Assembly (NCBI RefSeq): GCF_015706575.1 | Contig: NW_024037058.1 | Span: 19,117,547 to 19,181,546, forward strand | Direction: 5' to 3' | From: Patiria miniata | Lineage: Eukaryota; Echinodermata; Asteroidea; Valvatida; Asterinidae | DNA: 64,000 bases | In this document: positions 1 to 21,300 of the stretch, piece by piece | Layout of the letters: each line of letters begins with the position of its first letter | Position numbering within the stretch: the first letter of the stretch is position 1 | Translations under genes and position numbers: made by a program | Notes under the pieces: generated by a model | What the model was told of the DNA's origin: nothing | The model's input: the letters and a program-made list of their open reading frames with translations, nothing else | Databases searched by the model: none

Positions 1-10
1 CATCCATGAG

Positions 11-730
11 GTGGATCTTCTTCCCTTGGAGACTGAGAGAGAGCGGGCGCAGAGGCGACGTTCGGAAGAGGGAGAAAAAGCGGCAAAGGAGACCAGACGG
101 ATGGTGGTGAAGAGAACAGAGGGACGGAAGGTGAAGGATCTTGGAGATGCTGAGACATGGGCAGAGGCCCTACGTATACTCCATCAGGAAGACGACGTCG
201 ACGAACAACCACGGGGAGAGAAGCGACCGACTCAAAGTGAGCCAGAGGCACAGGAGGAACCGCCAGCCAAGCGGAAGTCCGCTAAGCAGAGTACAATCAC
301 TCAAGGAGGCCCCCTGGATCTCTCGATTGTAGGACCGGAGGCGAGTGGAGGACTGTCTTTGTCACCGGCCTCTTTGTCCTTGCTAGAAGAAGATGTGCCA
401 GTCCCAGTGCGTAAGCCACTTGGTGGTAAGCCTCGGGGGATGCTCCTTATGGCCCAGCAGGACCACGGGGAGAGCAGTGAAGAGGAGGCGGAAGAGTTGC
501 AACAACATGAGGCGGCTGAGGCAGCACCCAACAACGGAGCAGCTGCGCACATCCGAGAGGATCTGCGCCCAATCCACGTGACATCCCTGGAAGAGGTACT
601 GAGGGGCAGGGTTACCCGAGTGAAGGAGGTGTCGACCACCCTCGAGTACAAGGAGGGTGTGAAAGTTCGTGAGCAGCGGTTGGAGAGGGTGTACGATGTC
701 CAGTTCGACCAAGATTTCCGCAAGAAGTAA
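11..730 (+). CDS. LTR-retrotransposon terminal accessory ORF (239 aa, function unknown)
   Basis: This open frame starts at the first ATG in the window and may continue upstream of the window edge, so the true start is uncertain. The product is highly charged: a basic-acidic N-terminal third (about residues 5-70), a basic NLS-like patch PPAKRKSAK near residue 85, the short motif PLDLS near residue 102, an acidic stretch SSEEEAEELQ near residue 155, and a mixed-charge C-terminus ending DFRKK. PLDLS fits the PxDLS docking motif for the corepressor CtBP; that is a motif match only. No protease, reverse transcriptase or integrase motif is present. It lies about 360 bp upstream of a polypurine tract and LTR, so it should be the last ORF of an LTR retrotransposon whose gag-pol lies outside the window. 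A host exon is the less likely alternative. Confidence 0.55.
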   Translation: MDLLPLETERERAQRRRSEEGEKAAKETRRMVVKRTEGRKVKDLGDAETWAEALRILHQEDDVDEQPRGEKRPTQSEPEAQEEPPAKRKSAKQSTITQGGPLDLSIVGPEASGGLSLSPASLSLLEEDVPVPVRKPLGGKPRGMLLMAQQDHGESSEEEAEELQQHEAAEAAPNNGAAAHIREDLRPIHVTSLEEVLRGRVTRVKEVSTTLEYKEGVKVREQRLERVYDVQFDQDFRKK

Positions 731-790
731 CAGCGCAACCGAGAGATCACAGAGGCAACATGTTTCGTACGGGTTCCTATGAGTTAGGCT

Positions 791-1076
791 CGTTTCTCTA
801 AGCCATCATTTCTTAAGTTTATACACAGTTTTCTATAACCTTTATATAAGTTTTCTTAAAGTTTCTTAAACGTTTATAAAGTTTTATATAAAGTTTTCTC
901 AGAGTTTTATAAAGTTAACTATGTTTCTGTTATGAGGCGCATGTATAAAGAGGCGCCGACGTGTTGAAGTTATGGACCTTTTCGTTGTTTAGATTAAAAG
1001 CTTTGATAAGAAAGTTTTGAGTAATTTGCTTTTGAATATCAGGTCTTTAGCTGTTATGAACGAGGACGTTCATGCT
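791..1076 (+). repeat. AT-rich degenerate tandem AAAGTTTTNTATAA-like stretch before the polypurine tract
   Basis: Between the accessory ORF and the polypurine tract, the units AAAGTTTTATATAA, AGTTTTCTTAAAG and GTTTTATAAAGTT recur with small changes (about 808-918). The stretch belongs to the untranslated 3' internal part of the LTR element. It has no coding potential. Confidence 0.5.
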
Positions 1077-1086
1077 AAGAAGGAGG
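1077..1086 (+). promoter_or_regulatory. Polypurine tract (plus-strand primer site)
   Basis: The purine run AAGAAGGAGG sits three bases before the LTR start at 1090, the expected place for the plus-strand DNA primer of an LTR retrotransposon. Confidence 0.6.
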
Positions 1087-1089
1087 CTT

Positions 1090-1939
1090 TGTGGCGCAAA
1101 TTACTATAGCAGCGTAGTCTAGAGAGGGCGCGCTCGCGGCTGTGGGCCCTATATAAGGCCCCGGAGCAGTTGCGAGACAGACTCAGCTCAGGTAGACACA
1201 GCTCAGACACACGCAGTCACAAATTAGGGTTATCTCAGACACAACCTTCCGAGCGTACGCCGAGATCATCTACGGGGAAGAGACGGTAGGCAAATTAGCT
1301 TGCGCGCGCTGACGGGCGTGTGCTGGGTGGTGCGGTGAAGTCGGGCTGGCATAAGGAGGCACGGAGTCCGCGGAGGCTACTGGAGGCGGAGCGACATACA
1401 GCGATCTGCCGATTGTAACGTGACGGAACCGGAAGGGCGCGCTCATCTACCCGCCGCCTCGAGGAAGGATTGCGACTGGAAACGGTCGAGGGCGGGAGAG
1501 TGGAGGCGCACAGGAACGCTAGAGGCGTACGGTTCTTACCCGGGATTCAGAGGCTATCCCCAGCCAGGCATCGCCGTGCTGCCCAGCACTGCCTTACCGT
1601 AGCGGCTAATGCGAGGCTACCCCTACAGAGATAATTGAGAGGCTCGGAGACCAATCACTTATTAGAGGCTAACATTATAATTTAACGAGAGGTCCATCAT
1701 ATGACATTGATTCTGTGTAAATAAATCAAGCAGTAATTGAGGTCATTGACTGTTGTGTACTTAATTGTCTGTCCTTGTCCATCTTTGAGGTTGAGGGGCA
1801 TGGGTGAGTGCTGCTACGCGTATAGGGCGGTATATTTCCATCCAAACGGGCCTGCATTCCCGGCTGCTGGGATACTGATCCTAAGCTAGGTTGTCTGGGT
1901 ATAGGGACTACGGATCGGGTCACAGATATTCCCGCCACA
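1090..1939 (+). mobile_element. LTR (right-hand) of an LTR retrotransposon, 850 bp
   Basis: The segment opens with TGTGGCG and closes with CGCCACA, a perfect 7-bp terminal inverted repeat of the TG...CA type. It is preceded by a polypurine tract. Inside are a TATA box (TATATAAGG, 1150-1158) and an AATAAA signal (1720-1725), in the order expected for U3-R-U5. If transcription starts about 30 bp after the TATA box, U3 is only about 90 bp and R about 550 bp, which is unusually long. The five bases after the LTR (GTACG) would be one target-site copy; the other lies outside the window. A short ORF at 1420-1602 is probably not translated. Confidence 0.75.
1150..1158 (+). promoter_or_regulatory. TATA box of the LTR promoter
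   Basis: TATATAAGG lies in a GC-rich context, followed 25-40 bp later by the initiator-like GACTCAGCTCAG. It sits 60 bp into the LTR, where the U3 core promoter of a retrotransposon is expected. Confidence 0.55.
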
Positions 1940-1944
1940 GTACG

Positions 1945-2938
1945 TTCACCCTTTTTATAGTCACCGGTCGAAAATGTTCGTAATTACAGATCAAATCCGT
2001 CTAAGCTGTTGCCGAATGGCAGCATTCAGAGATCAAATTCGTCATATATGAATAAATTAGACGAATTTGAATTCCGAACAACACGATTCGGCGTAGACGA
2101 GACGAAATCGAATACACCGGGTCAAAAACGTGTGCTCATTGTTTGAATTTGTTTGGACTAACTTTTACATTGTCTGACAAAAGACGAAATTAAACATTGA
2201 AAGTGCACTAAATTGATGTTGCTAGACGAAATAGAATATAAGAATCGGTGAATTCGAACGAAAAAATGTTTTAAAATAGTCGGGAAACCTATATTTTAAT
2301 TTGGGCGTTTGCAACCCTCTGAAAATGGGCTTTACTTTTTGGGGGTGCACAAAATACCTGCCCTGCGATTCAAGCAGCCAAAGAATTCAAGAAAAAAGTC
2401 AATAACTAAACGTCGGTGGCCGGACTGTTTTCGTTCAAATGTGTCATTCAAAAGTGACTAACTATTATATTGCTAGGAAAAAAGCAATTGAAAAGGAAAA
2501 CAATCTTAATTTTTTTTCGTGGTGAAACTCTAAAATACAGTATAGTAGCAAGGTCATTTCATTGGGGGGGGGGGGGGGGGTAAGTGAAAAGGGCACCTGC
2601 ACATCCGTCCTGAAATGTAGACCCGTTTCTAAACAAATTTTCTTTTTCTCAGGACACTTGGGCTCCGTAAAATCAAATAGTGGTGGTGGTGGTGGTGGTG
2701 GGGGGGGGGGGGGGGCTGGTACCATCTATCGACGGGGGCACTATTCAAAACCGACGATTATGCAAAAATTAAGGGATGGTGCTTTTCAGGGCGATATGCG
2801 TGCGTGAGGCTGAATTTTTAAAAAGGAACCCGGAACGGCCGACGGCACAAAAAAAAGGTCACTTGCTCATAAAAAGGCACTTGTTAAAAAGAAGAGAACT
2901 CTTTACAAAATATATATTAGGCGGTAAATACCCCCTTA

Positions 2939-2969
<31 letters not shown>

Positions 2970-3977
2970 CTACGCCTAATAGCACGGGGAATACAAAGCA
3001 TGCGTGAGCCGAATTCCTGGCATAGCAGTCGACTAGTTAGTCTGTGTAATTACTCAGATCGACTAGTGGGACTATCTTGGAAATTATGCTGTCACTTGAG
3101 GGCGCAATGACGCTGTTGTTTTTTTTGCATGTTGCACGTGTTCCACACGACCGTTCCACACACATTGTGCATGCATTCCGGGCCGACTGATTGCTCTTAC
3201 TTTATAGCTCTCCTTGTGTCGCAAGCCGAACAGATTCCAGAATCGCAACACAAGCAGTCACATAGGACAAGTCACTGTAGCCTGAGTGTAGGTATAGTGT
3301 ATATCATTCTTAATCCAATTGAAATGTATTCATGAAAACTGACACACGTTTAAAGATTATTTTGCATCTGTTTCTCAGTACCTCATTTCGGATTCTTGAC
3401 AGTCCTGCATCATCATGGGTCAATTTCCCATTAAAGAACTTTCCTCCGTTTATTTTGGTTGGCAAGATTCATTGCATTATATCCTCCCTACCAGTACCAC
3501 TATGGGAAGGGGGCCTGGGCCTGAAGGAGTTGGTGTAACTGTAAGATTCTTTTCCGTAACACCGTGGATTTCATTTCACCAGTTCTCTGTCTTAATCTTG
3601 TCTGTTGAATCCTCACCACCTCCTCCTGTGATCGCCTGCCACATACCAGTTATAGACCGTACACTGCCAGTCCTGGGACCTTCGGCATTGTAGTCGAACA
3701 TTTAACCAATCGAACTACCAAAGCGCCTCTGGTTGGAATGGATTCACAACTGTAGCGATAGCACTTAAAATTGCATTACTGCTGTCGTAACGATAGCCAC
3801 TACGTAAACTGAAACTTTGAAAGGACAAAAGTTTCTTTGAAAGGACGAAGTTTCAGTAATTTTTTTCTGGGCCAACGTACAATGTAAGAGCATCAAGTTG
3901 GGCTTATCATTCAACAGGTTTGTTTCTGAATGAATTAATTGGAAACTCGTTCTTCTTTATAGCTCCATTTTCTGATC
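1945..3977. other. Intergenic DNA upstream of PRMT6
   Basis: I see no gene here. It contains a 1-kb AT-rich stretch with small inverted ATCAAATTCGTC / GACGAATTTGA motifs (1990-2070), poly-G and poly-C tracts at 2565-2580, 2700-2715 and 2940-2967, and one copy of a dispersed poly-G repeat family (listed separately). A possible decayed tRNA-derived head lies on the minus strand at about 3640-3735. The PRMT6 promoter and 5' UTR should lie in the last few hundred bases, but no TATA box or initiator is convincing. Confidence 0.5.
2578..2770 (+). repeat. Dispersed poly-G repeat, copy 1
   Basis: The core contains GAAATGTAGAC, then TTTTTCTCAGGACACTTGG, a CCGTA step, a long G run, GGTACCATCT and GGGGGCACTATTCAAAACCG. 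The same order of blocks recurs at 58133-58285 on the minus strand and, partially, at 57285-57350 and 60795-60870. Four copies in one window with one block order indicate a transposable repeat with an internal G tract. Its class is unknown. Confidence 0.6.
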
Positions 3978-13097
<9,120 letters not shown>

Positions 13098-13500
13098 CTA
13101 ACTGAAGTGACATGATGACAATATTCCATTGTTTTTGAACTCGTCATTTGCTACACTACTCTTCAGATCTATGCCCTTCCATTCTCGGCCCTCTGTATTT
13201 TGCTTGAATCACTCCCCTTTCAACCAACGCCTCCCATTTCCAATCGATCAACCACTCATCATTCCATCAACCCCTCCCCTTTTCCAGTAACCCAAGCCCT
13301 CCTCTTTCAATCATTTTCTCACTTTTCCATCAAGCTCTCACCTTTGCAATAGCCTGACCCTTCCCCTTTACAATAAACTCCTTGATTTCCGTCAACCCCT
13401 CCCCTTAAATAAATTATAATCTAGAAATTACTGTGACAATGGCATGTGTAGGGATTTCATTGAAATAAACCCCTTTGATCGTAATCAATATTTCTCGGGT
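13098..13500 (+). other. PRMT6 3' UTR with pyrimidine-rich degenerate repeats and poly(A) signals
   Basis: After the TAG stop, about 200 bp (13190-13400) consist of loosely repeated CCATCAACCCCTCCCCTTT-like units. AATAAA occurs at 13372-13377, 13408-13413 and 13464-13469, any of which could be used. The end of the transcript is not determined by sequence alone. Confidence 0.5.
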
Positions 13501-15115
13501 TGAACGAGGTGGTTTGCTTTGTTTCCGTTAAAAACAAAACATTGTTATAGACCCCCTTTTGTAATGGAAGCCAATACTTATGGCTTTTTTTTTAAACTAA
13601 ATTCAAATTCAGTTTTACTTACATGTAGGCACAAGAGGTCTAAACATGCAGTGAACAAAAGCACACAACCCCAAAGATAGATGCAAAGCAAAGGATATTA
13701 ACAAGTTATAAAACTGGGCCAGTGTTAAAAGATTTCAAAACAAGCAAATTTTTCGGAGATCTTGACTTTTTATACCATTCTTAATCCAAATTGTATCATA
13801 TAACTTCCTTATGACACTGCTACTTAAAAAAATGTTGAAACATTTGCATGTCATTTCAAAATAAATTAAATATCTGGCACTTTTTGTACAAGAAAACAAT
13901 AGTTGTCTTGACTGTGTTTGTATGTGGGTTACATAGATATTTGCACAAAAATGTGAAAAGTGTGTAAATGATGACGTCATAAAAAAAATGCATTTAAAAA
14001 ATAAAAGTACATGTATAAGGGAAGGTCATATTGTCATGAAACTTGGTGGAAAGCTAGATAACATCAATATGCAAAATCCGAAGTGACGTCAAGATGACAT
14101 CAACTAATTGTCAATATTTTTTATCTGTTGGCTACTAGCTCAATATTACTTTTATGAATTTTGAAAACAAATGACATGACTGCACATTGGCAAAAAAAGC
14201 AGTCATACAAAAATCATATGTTCTGTTTTCAAATAGACATAGACCTCTAGTTATTATGTGGAAAAATAGGAGCCATGTTTTGAGGTAAAACTAAGTTCCC
14301 AAGCATGCCACACGAGTTCTTATAAAAGGCAACATGTATTCTTAAAGACCACACGCATTCTTAAAGGCGTACAGCTAGTGTACAATGTAGAAGCCATTTT
14401 TTAGGTGAAATCAAGTTCCCACGCATGCCACACATGTTCATAAGGGCTGCACGCCTTTTCATAACCCTATGGTCAAAGGAGCCCAGAGTGCATAATACTA
14501 CCAGAGCGTACACCTAGTTCCACCTCTGAAATCGCTTCTAATTTTTTAGATTGCCGAATGAGTCTATTGGCTATGAGACAAAACTGCTTTCAATTTCATG
14601 ACAAATGAAATGTATGTTATTAAATGTTTCTCTTTTTATTTCACACTATTTCAAATTAAATGAGGTACAACACGTTGTACAATAAGTTCATGCAAAATTA
14701 ATGTACAATATCACTTGCACATGAACGTATTGCATTAAATGTACAATGTACAATGAAAAATAGTCTAAAATACACATTTAAAATGATATTTCATAGCGAC
14801 AGGTTTGATTTATTACTATAAATGGGAAATGAAAATACTGTTCTTGTGAAAATTAATTTAAAAAAAAAAGCAGCGGAGACACTGAAGCCAAGCCCAAATA
14901 TGATTCAATGAAAAAGCAAAAAAAAAAAAAAATATGATAATAATTAATACAATAACCGGACGATACATCAGTATTTTCCTATGCTTTTCACCTACATGTA
15001 CGAAGGAAACAAAATTTTCCTGAAGAGTTTGTTTCTATGAAAACAAAATTAGGCTACCAACTTTGACTTGATGCATTCCACATTTTGTGGGCAGGAAGTT
15101 TACCATAAAAAAAGA

Positions 15116-15264
15116 AAGAAAGATTCCAGTCAAACCAGTGAGTTTGGCGGTTTTGAGACATCATCTTTCATTGAAAAAAAAAACTTGTTCATTTTGCCGA
15201 CGCGCATGGCTACGGCGACGCGGGCGCATACCAGAAACCGGAGACTTTTTTTGTTTGGCCTTAG
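15116..15264 (+). repeat. Dispersed repeat, copy shared with the 32918-33281 insertion
   Basis: The blocks TTTGGCGGTTTTGAGACATC, GCCGACGCGCATGGCTACGG and CCAGAAACCGGAG...GGCC occur here and, in reverse orientation, at 32918-33050. The second copy is part of an insertion absent from a paralogous intron, so this is a mobile repeat. This copy looks partial. Confidence 0.6.
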
Positions 15265-15840
15265 GGGTGTGCATTGGAACCGGGTACCAGACTAACCCGA
15301 CTGCTGATGTCAGTAAACTGGTTCCGGATAATGGGATCGGGTACCTGTCAGTACCGAATTTTACAAATTACTTTGTAACTTCTAAGACAATGGAAAAGAA
15401 AGATTTTGAATACCATTTGTGGGGAATTTTCAAAATGAAAACCAGGCTAGTTTTACATGGTCAAACTAATACAAATTTGTGGTCATTTTAACCCCAACTC
15501 CCTAGCATGATTTACTAGGAACCATACCCATCCTGGCAAATTCCAACACCATATGGGAAACTGCACACACATATTTCCGACTTTGATTCTGGAGGTGTCA
15601 GTGTAGGGGTACTGTACCCATCCTGACAGATTCCAACAAAACATGCCGTTGGGGTTTGATGGGTTGAGCTCTGTTAGGGTTAAGGCACGACAGATGGCGC
15701 TCGTGAAAGCTGCAGTTTACACCCCAAAACCATAAACCCCTTCCGACAACTTCCGGGATTTGAATTTGGGGGTTGGGTTTCTTTTACGGGTACCCAAATA
15801 TCCGTGTTTTACTTCAATAGGGTACCCGGTTCCGGTACTA

Positions 15841-16572
15841 AAGGGCCTGTCACATTATATGCAATCTAATAGGAGAACTTACGGCGACCAAAAATATTTC
15901 ATAAATTTAACAATCGCAGCGAGGACGCAAGAAAATGACAACTTTCTGTCTCAAAGAAGCTCAAGTTACGCTCATACTGTGCTCTTCCCGTGCTTACGAT
16001 GCGCTCAACTCGCTCTCTATGCGCCCCTGTCAAGCTCAATTACTCGATCTAGTCGCTGCCGCTGCGCTGTCACTGCGTTCACACTATGCTCTGCTCGCTG
16101 TTGATACGTCCTAGTAGCTCGCGTCGCGCTCTCTTTTCGACCAAAATACGCTCACGTGACGTCACTTGCACTGTATAACTACCACGACAAAACGGTCAAT
16201 ACAAAGTCCAGTTTCAAAATTATTCTACAAGTTCATCGCAGTAACATCGCGAGTTACTTTCTCATGGAGACTACATCGACTGCCTTGCGCCTATAGGCTG
16301 CCTCAATGCCACTTCAATGTCGCACGATTCACGCTCGCACAGCGCCCGAGATGCGTCATTACGGCGTCCTGGCCAGGGCGCAGAAGTGTTGCGATTGTTT
16401 TGAGCATGTTCAAAGACCTTGGCGCTCATCGGAGACCATTAAGACCCTCTGGCGCCCATCTGGCGACCTTTGTAGTTGTCGCTGCGATCTAGTAGTTGTT
16501 TTTGCGCCCCAGCTATTTTTCAAGGACGCAGTGAGAGCGCATATAAGATCGCAGACAGTGTGACAGGGCCTT
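15841..16572. repeat. MITE candidate, AAGGGCCTGTCACA termini
   Basis: The left end AAGGGCCTGTCACA and right end TGTGACAGGGCCTT are inverted with one mismatch over 14 bp. The interior is GC- and CpG-rich compared with its surroundings and has no coding features. No target-site duplication could be read at the ends, so the class is open. Confidence 0.5.
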
Positions 16573-17673
16573 AACCATAACTACACACCACTACAACTGC
16601 CACATCCACAGTTATTTAAAACAAAAGGTTTTTCAGAAAATTCTCAAGTCCTAAAGACCGGTTCATAGTGACAGCCAAAACACATTTCTATTTCAAGTGA
16701 AGTTTCACTGTTACCTCATGGAATTGGCTTCGCACCAACATCCCCATGAAGTATGAACCGGCCTTAATTTGTATTCATGATTCACATTATGACCCAAAAG
16801 GGTCTGCAAGATCTGACGAAAACTTGTCAAGTTCCGAGTGTTTTTGCAGTTTTTCTTCTTTCATCAAAGCAAACATTAAAGGAATGTTGTTCAAAATAAA
16901 ACAACAACAACGTAAAACAAACTTACCAATTAAAAACATTTCTCACCTGATATGTACACTACACATTTTATATACAAATCTGAAAAAAAAACCCAAATGT
17001 ATGATACAATGAATATTTCTACACCAGGACAAAACAATTTCTCGTTTTTCATTCAAAAAAGGTGACAAATCAGTCCAGTCGTTTATTTCAATTTTTCAGT
17101 TTTTGTTTTGGAGTTTCACCAACTAGACCAATCATTCTCCGACTCCTTTGGCACCTTGTGATAATTTCTTAAACAAGCAGGAAAATTTGAAGAGCTGCAA
17201 ATCACAATAGCAAACAAATTCCTCCGACTCCTTCATTTCCCAGAAATATAAAAATCTTCAAAAGTGAATTGAAAACAAAATCTAGACATTTATTTTACTT
17301 TTGATGAAAATCTTGGGCCTAACTTAACAGAGAAATAGAAAAAATACAAATCAACATCAGCATTTAAAAAAAGTGATCTGGTACTTATATTGTGATGTTT
17401 TACAGCAAATTTTGCCACTGTTTTGCTTGCTGTCTATATTTCAAAATATACAGAAATTTACAAATTGTCTTTGCCTGATCATCATATTTTTCGGAAACAG
17501 CTAGTGTACACACATTTGAAATGGTGCTACTTGCTCTTCAAGTAAAACAATTGGTTCCCATATCCATACTAAACCACAGATTGTTAATCATGTAGACATA
17601 GGTTCACCTGAATTCCCATTCTGTACATGTACCTCCCAATCACAAATACAGTACCCAATTAAACTGATCATAA

Positions 17674-18170
17674 GGGACCGTGACCATTCAGCCCTGGTAT
17701 GAAAAGGACCCCCCGGTACCTCGTCCGGTCCAAAGCCAGTCCGGTCTTCAGCCCAGTCTCATCCGGTACATGGTCCTGTCTGACCAGAAGTTTTGAAGTT
17801 AGTCAGGCGCATCAATTTAGTGCCCTTCAGAGAACGTCCAGAGCAGAACAATAGCAGACTTACCGGATTAAAGATAAAATTCTTCCTTAACGCCTAGGTA
17901 ATTTACGGTCCCATTGTGCGCGAAACCGCATGGCAGGGGTTTTGATCTGTGCCAACAAAAGTGTTCTATTGTTTCGCGCTGAGAGATGAAAACCACAACC
18001 GGCTTCTTCTGGGATATATTACATGTGTCAATACTTGCAAACAATAGACCCCAGGATAGAGGAGTTCCTGATTAGCAACCGGACCAGCTCCTGGGCTGGT
18101 AGCTGGGACGGTACGAGAGGACTTTTTGGGAGGGGACAAGCTTACTGGGGGGCTGAATGGTCACGGGCCC
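17674..18170. repeat. PIF/Harbinger-like MITE with TAA target duplication
   Basis: The termini GGGACCGTGACCATTCAGCC and GGCTGAATGGTCACGGGCCC are inverted with one mismatch. Both ends are flanked by TAA (17671-17673 and 18171-18173). A TWA target duplication with GG-starting termini is the PIF/Harbinger signature. The 497-bp element is non-coding. Confidence 0.65.
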
Positions 18171-18386
18171 TAACTTGGGGGAAAAATGGAATCCTTTTTC
18201 CTGTGTGAGACACCGACTGAAGTGAATCAATGGGTGTGAGAATCCAAGAGCACAATGAAACACATGTTGCAAAATGCTCTGTCCACACACCACTGCTCTT
18301 GATTAAACTGAGAGAACTTTTGCCATCAGACTCGGACCCTCGTTCCTGTATTAGCTGCTGGATTACCTTTTCATTACTCAGTGTCT

Positions 18387-21300
18387 TCAAACGGTGGGTG
18401 AGGAATGCCTGCGGATTTTCTTGGACTTTGGGGGGCTTGGGGTCAGCGAGACATCACTGACATCAGGACCCGCCTCCTCCGTCGTGCCGGGATCAAAGTC
18501 GTCTTCCGACGACTCCTCCGAGGAATCCTCCTCTGACATTTCCCTGATGTCGCCCGGCTTCTGGAAGTTAATCTTGACCAGGAGTTTCTGCAGCTGCTGA
18601 GCCCGGCTGGCCTTCTTGGACCCCGTATCCGGCGGGGGTTTCATGACTTTTCGCTGCTGCTTCCCTTTCTTGGCCTTCCCCGCGGCCTGCTTTCCTGGCG
18701 ACTTCTTCGCCACATTGTTCTTCTTAGGCCGGTCTTTCCTCGGGGTTGCTTTTTCCACCGCTGCTGTCTTTTTCTTCTTTTTCGTCGGGGTCGTTGTCTT
18801 CTTCTCCTTGACAGGTGATGATTTCCTTATCCTGGCTGGGGTGGCGGAGGTTTTAGAACGAGGGGGCTTGAAGCTGAAATCCTCAATTGAAAGGGGGGAG
18901 CCCGTCTTTTCCAAGTAGGCAAGAAGTTGAGGGCGGGACCGGAATTTCTTTCCTGATGGACTGTTTACAAGAAAAAATATATAAATAATCTTCTAGTTAT
19001 TTCGGAAAGCTTCACTGTATGCTTACAATCTCAAGATGTGACGTTTACACATTTAAACGTCTAAAAATCCGTCAACAAATTTTCCGCAAATGCAGTTGAA
19101 ACGAAACCCGAATTATATAAAAGGGACCTACGTTCTCCGTTCAAGCAGTCTTCCTTTGAGTTAAACCTGAATACATGTACACGTAGCACAATTAATTATT
19201 TCAAACCTATTTAATTTACCAAACCTTTGAAGCACTGCAATACTTGATCACATTCGGGGCACACGTAGTTAAGTTTTTACGTTTTTATTAACTGCCATTA
19301 TTGATTTATCATGTCAATCACGCTGGTCTGCAAACACAATGAGCATGCATCAGGCTTTGTGAATGGCTAAACGTTTAAACTGTTCTTAAAATATTTGCTA
19401 AACGTTTACAAAATTAAACGCAAATTCACATCCTTATTACAATCTGAAAAGCCTGATAGCCTAATATTATGGAGCACTAGCATGTAAATTGAATTGGCAC
19501 TGACAAGTTTTGCATTGCTATCCCAAATGCATATATGTTTGCGACAGGTTCTTAGCATGAAAATTTAACCAGTTTGCGCCGGAGGCCGTGATAACACACA
19601 CTGGCTGTTTTTGTGCACAGGCACGGCTGACGGGTTAAGACATCAAGATTGCCTCGCCTAGCCTCCGAGTGATGTCTAAATATGCTAATCCCTCGTGGAC
19701 CCACACAAAGTCTGTGTAGTCTGTGGAAGCAGACCGTGTGCCGACTGTTATGTGGGCTGTTGTGCACGCCTGCACGGCCTAGTGGTGTACAATTCGTGCT
19801 CCAATGCACACCCCCGAGTATTGAAACATGAGGTTTCGGCAAGAAATATCGTACAAATACTGTTGAAATCACTCTTGTGAGTAAGTATTTGTGGCATTTG
19901 GCTGTATATCAGAAGTTGGCTGGAAAATTTTGCCTTTTAAAAATTACGGAATTTTCGGCAAAATAAACCCGGCGCGAAGTGGTTAAGCAACATTTACTAT
20001 TAGGCAGGTCTATGAAATTTTGGCCGCAGCTTACACTTTGATTGGAACTAGGTTGCTGGAAAATTGAAACCTCACCTCCAAATATAAACATCAAATTTGC
20101 CAGCACTTTCCCCTTGCATTCTCTGAGTTACCATCCTCTTCCATCCGTCTGGTAAGGGTGGCTCATCCCCGGACTCAGTGACTGTCGCTGAAGAGGGTGT
20201 TTTGGGGGCCTTCGTCGGTGACTTTGAAGGCACGGGTGTCTTGGCAACCTCTTTCTTCTTGGGTGTGGTCCGTCGTTTGGCTGGTGTGGTCTCTGCAGCA
20301 TCAGGATCCTTGACATCCTCTTCTGCTTTGCGTTTCTTAGTTGAGCGTCTTTTATTGTCTTTTTCTGTCGGTGTAGCTTCAATTTCAGTGTCTTTTGACT
20401 TAACTGGGGTAGTAGACGGCGATGTTGCTTCTGCTTCGGCAGGGGTTTCTGTCTCGGATTCCGGTATCACTTTTACAGTGAGTTCCTTTTCTTCTTTTGA
20501 TTTGTCGTCAGCTGATAGTGTCTTGTCTTCGCTCTCTGCTTTCTCCTTCTCTGTCGCTCGGAGGGCCTCTTGCCTCCTTGCCTCTTCTTCCATCTCTGCC
20601 CGATGTCGCTTCTTTGGCGTCAGGGGTCTAGGGGAGCTCGAGACAGGCGCGACGAGGGGGCTGATCTTGCAGATTGGAGATCCATCACTCTCACTGGATC
20701 CAGAGGAGGATCTGCGGAACACAAGCAAGCAATATTAAAAAAAGGTGCCACATGCATTTAGAATGCACTTACAGCAAAAATTTGTTGGGACAAATATGGT
20801 AAATTGTTTATGTTGTTGGCAAAATCCTGAATGTTAATTTGTTAATGTATGCCCAGCTGTAATTCCCTCCCTCTGAAATTTGCCTTTCATCCATTGAAAT
20901 ATTGTATGAATAGAACAAATGTTTGATTTCTTTTAAAAAGAATTTTAAACTGAAGTTTGTATGCACAGTTATCTTGCTTATGATATGTATGACATGAAAA
21001 AAAAGTCTGCTTTAAGTTTAGAACAGAACCCCAAATGTGAATTAATAATAATTTGGCACAACTGCATAATCCCCCGCCACTCATCTACATGCATCCCGCC
21101 TTGTAGCCAGCTACATGTATGCCTATACGGAGTCACGCTTGACTGCTCACCCACAATTCGCTTGCACTTCCCACTCTGTATGTTTTTTCAATCTTCCTCA
21201 TTCAATTTACGTTGTATGTATTGATTCATCCGCTTTGAGGATTTCTTAATAAGGGAAAACAGCGCCCTCTAGCACCTTCCCCGACTCATCCCACTCCATA

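Larger units (their letters stand above)
13500..18386. other. Intergenic DNA between PRMT6 and the MBD gene (convergent 3' ends)
   Basis: I find no gene. The region is AT-rich and contains two or three degenerate CATGCCACACG...TTCTTATAA units at 14290-14460, a dispersed-repeat copy at 15116-15264, a 732-bp MITE candidate (15841-16572) and a PIF/Harbinger-like MITE (17674-18170). Open frames such as 15087-15491 and 15760-16104 lack homology-like features and overlap repeats. Confidence 0.5.

Noticed and set aside
1420..1602. 60-aa ORF inside the LTR
   Set aside because: It is short, lies in the presumed R region and has no coding features.
2041..2260. Repeated GACGAA-like motifs
   Set aside because: They are too short and irregular to define an element.
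15087..15491. 134-aa plus-strand ORF
   Set aside because: Its first half is the dispersed repeat also found at 32918-33050; no domain or exon structure supports a gene.
20178..20738. 186-aa open frame on the plus strand
   Set aside because: It is the antisense shadow of MBD exon 2, whose splice sites, phase and MBD motif fix the minus strand as coding.
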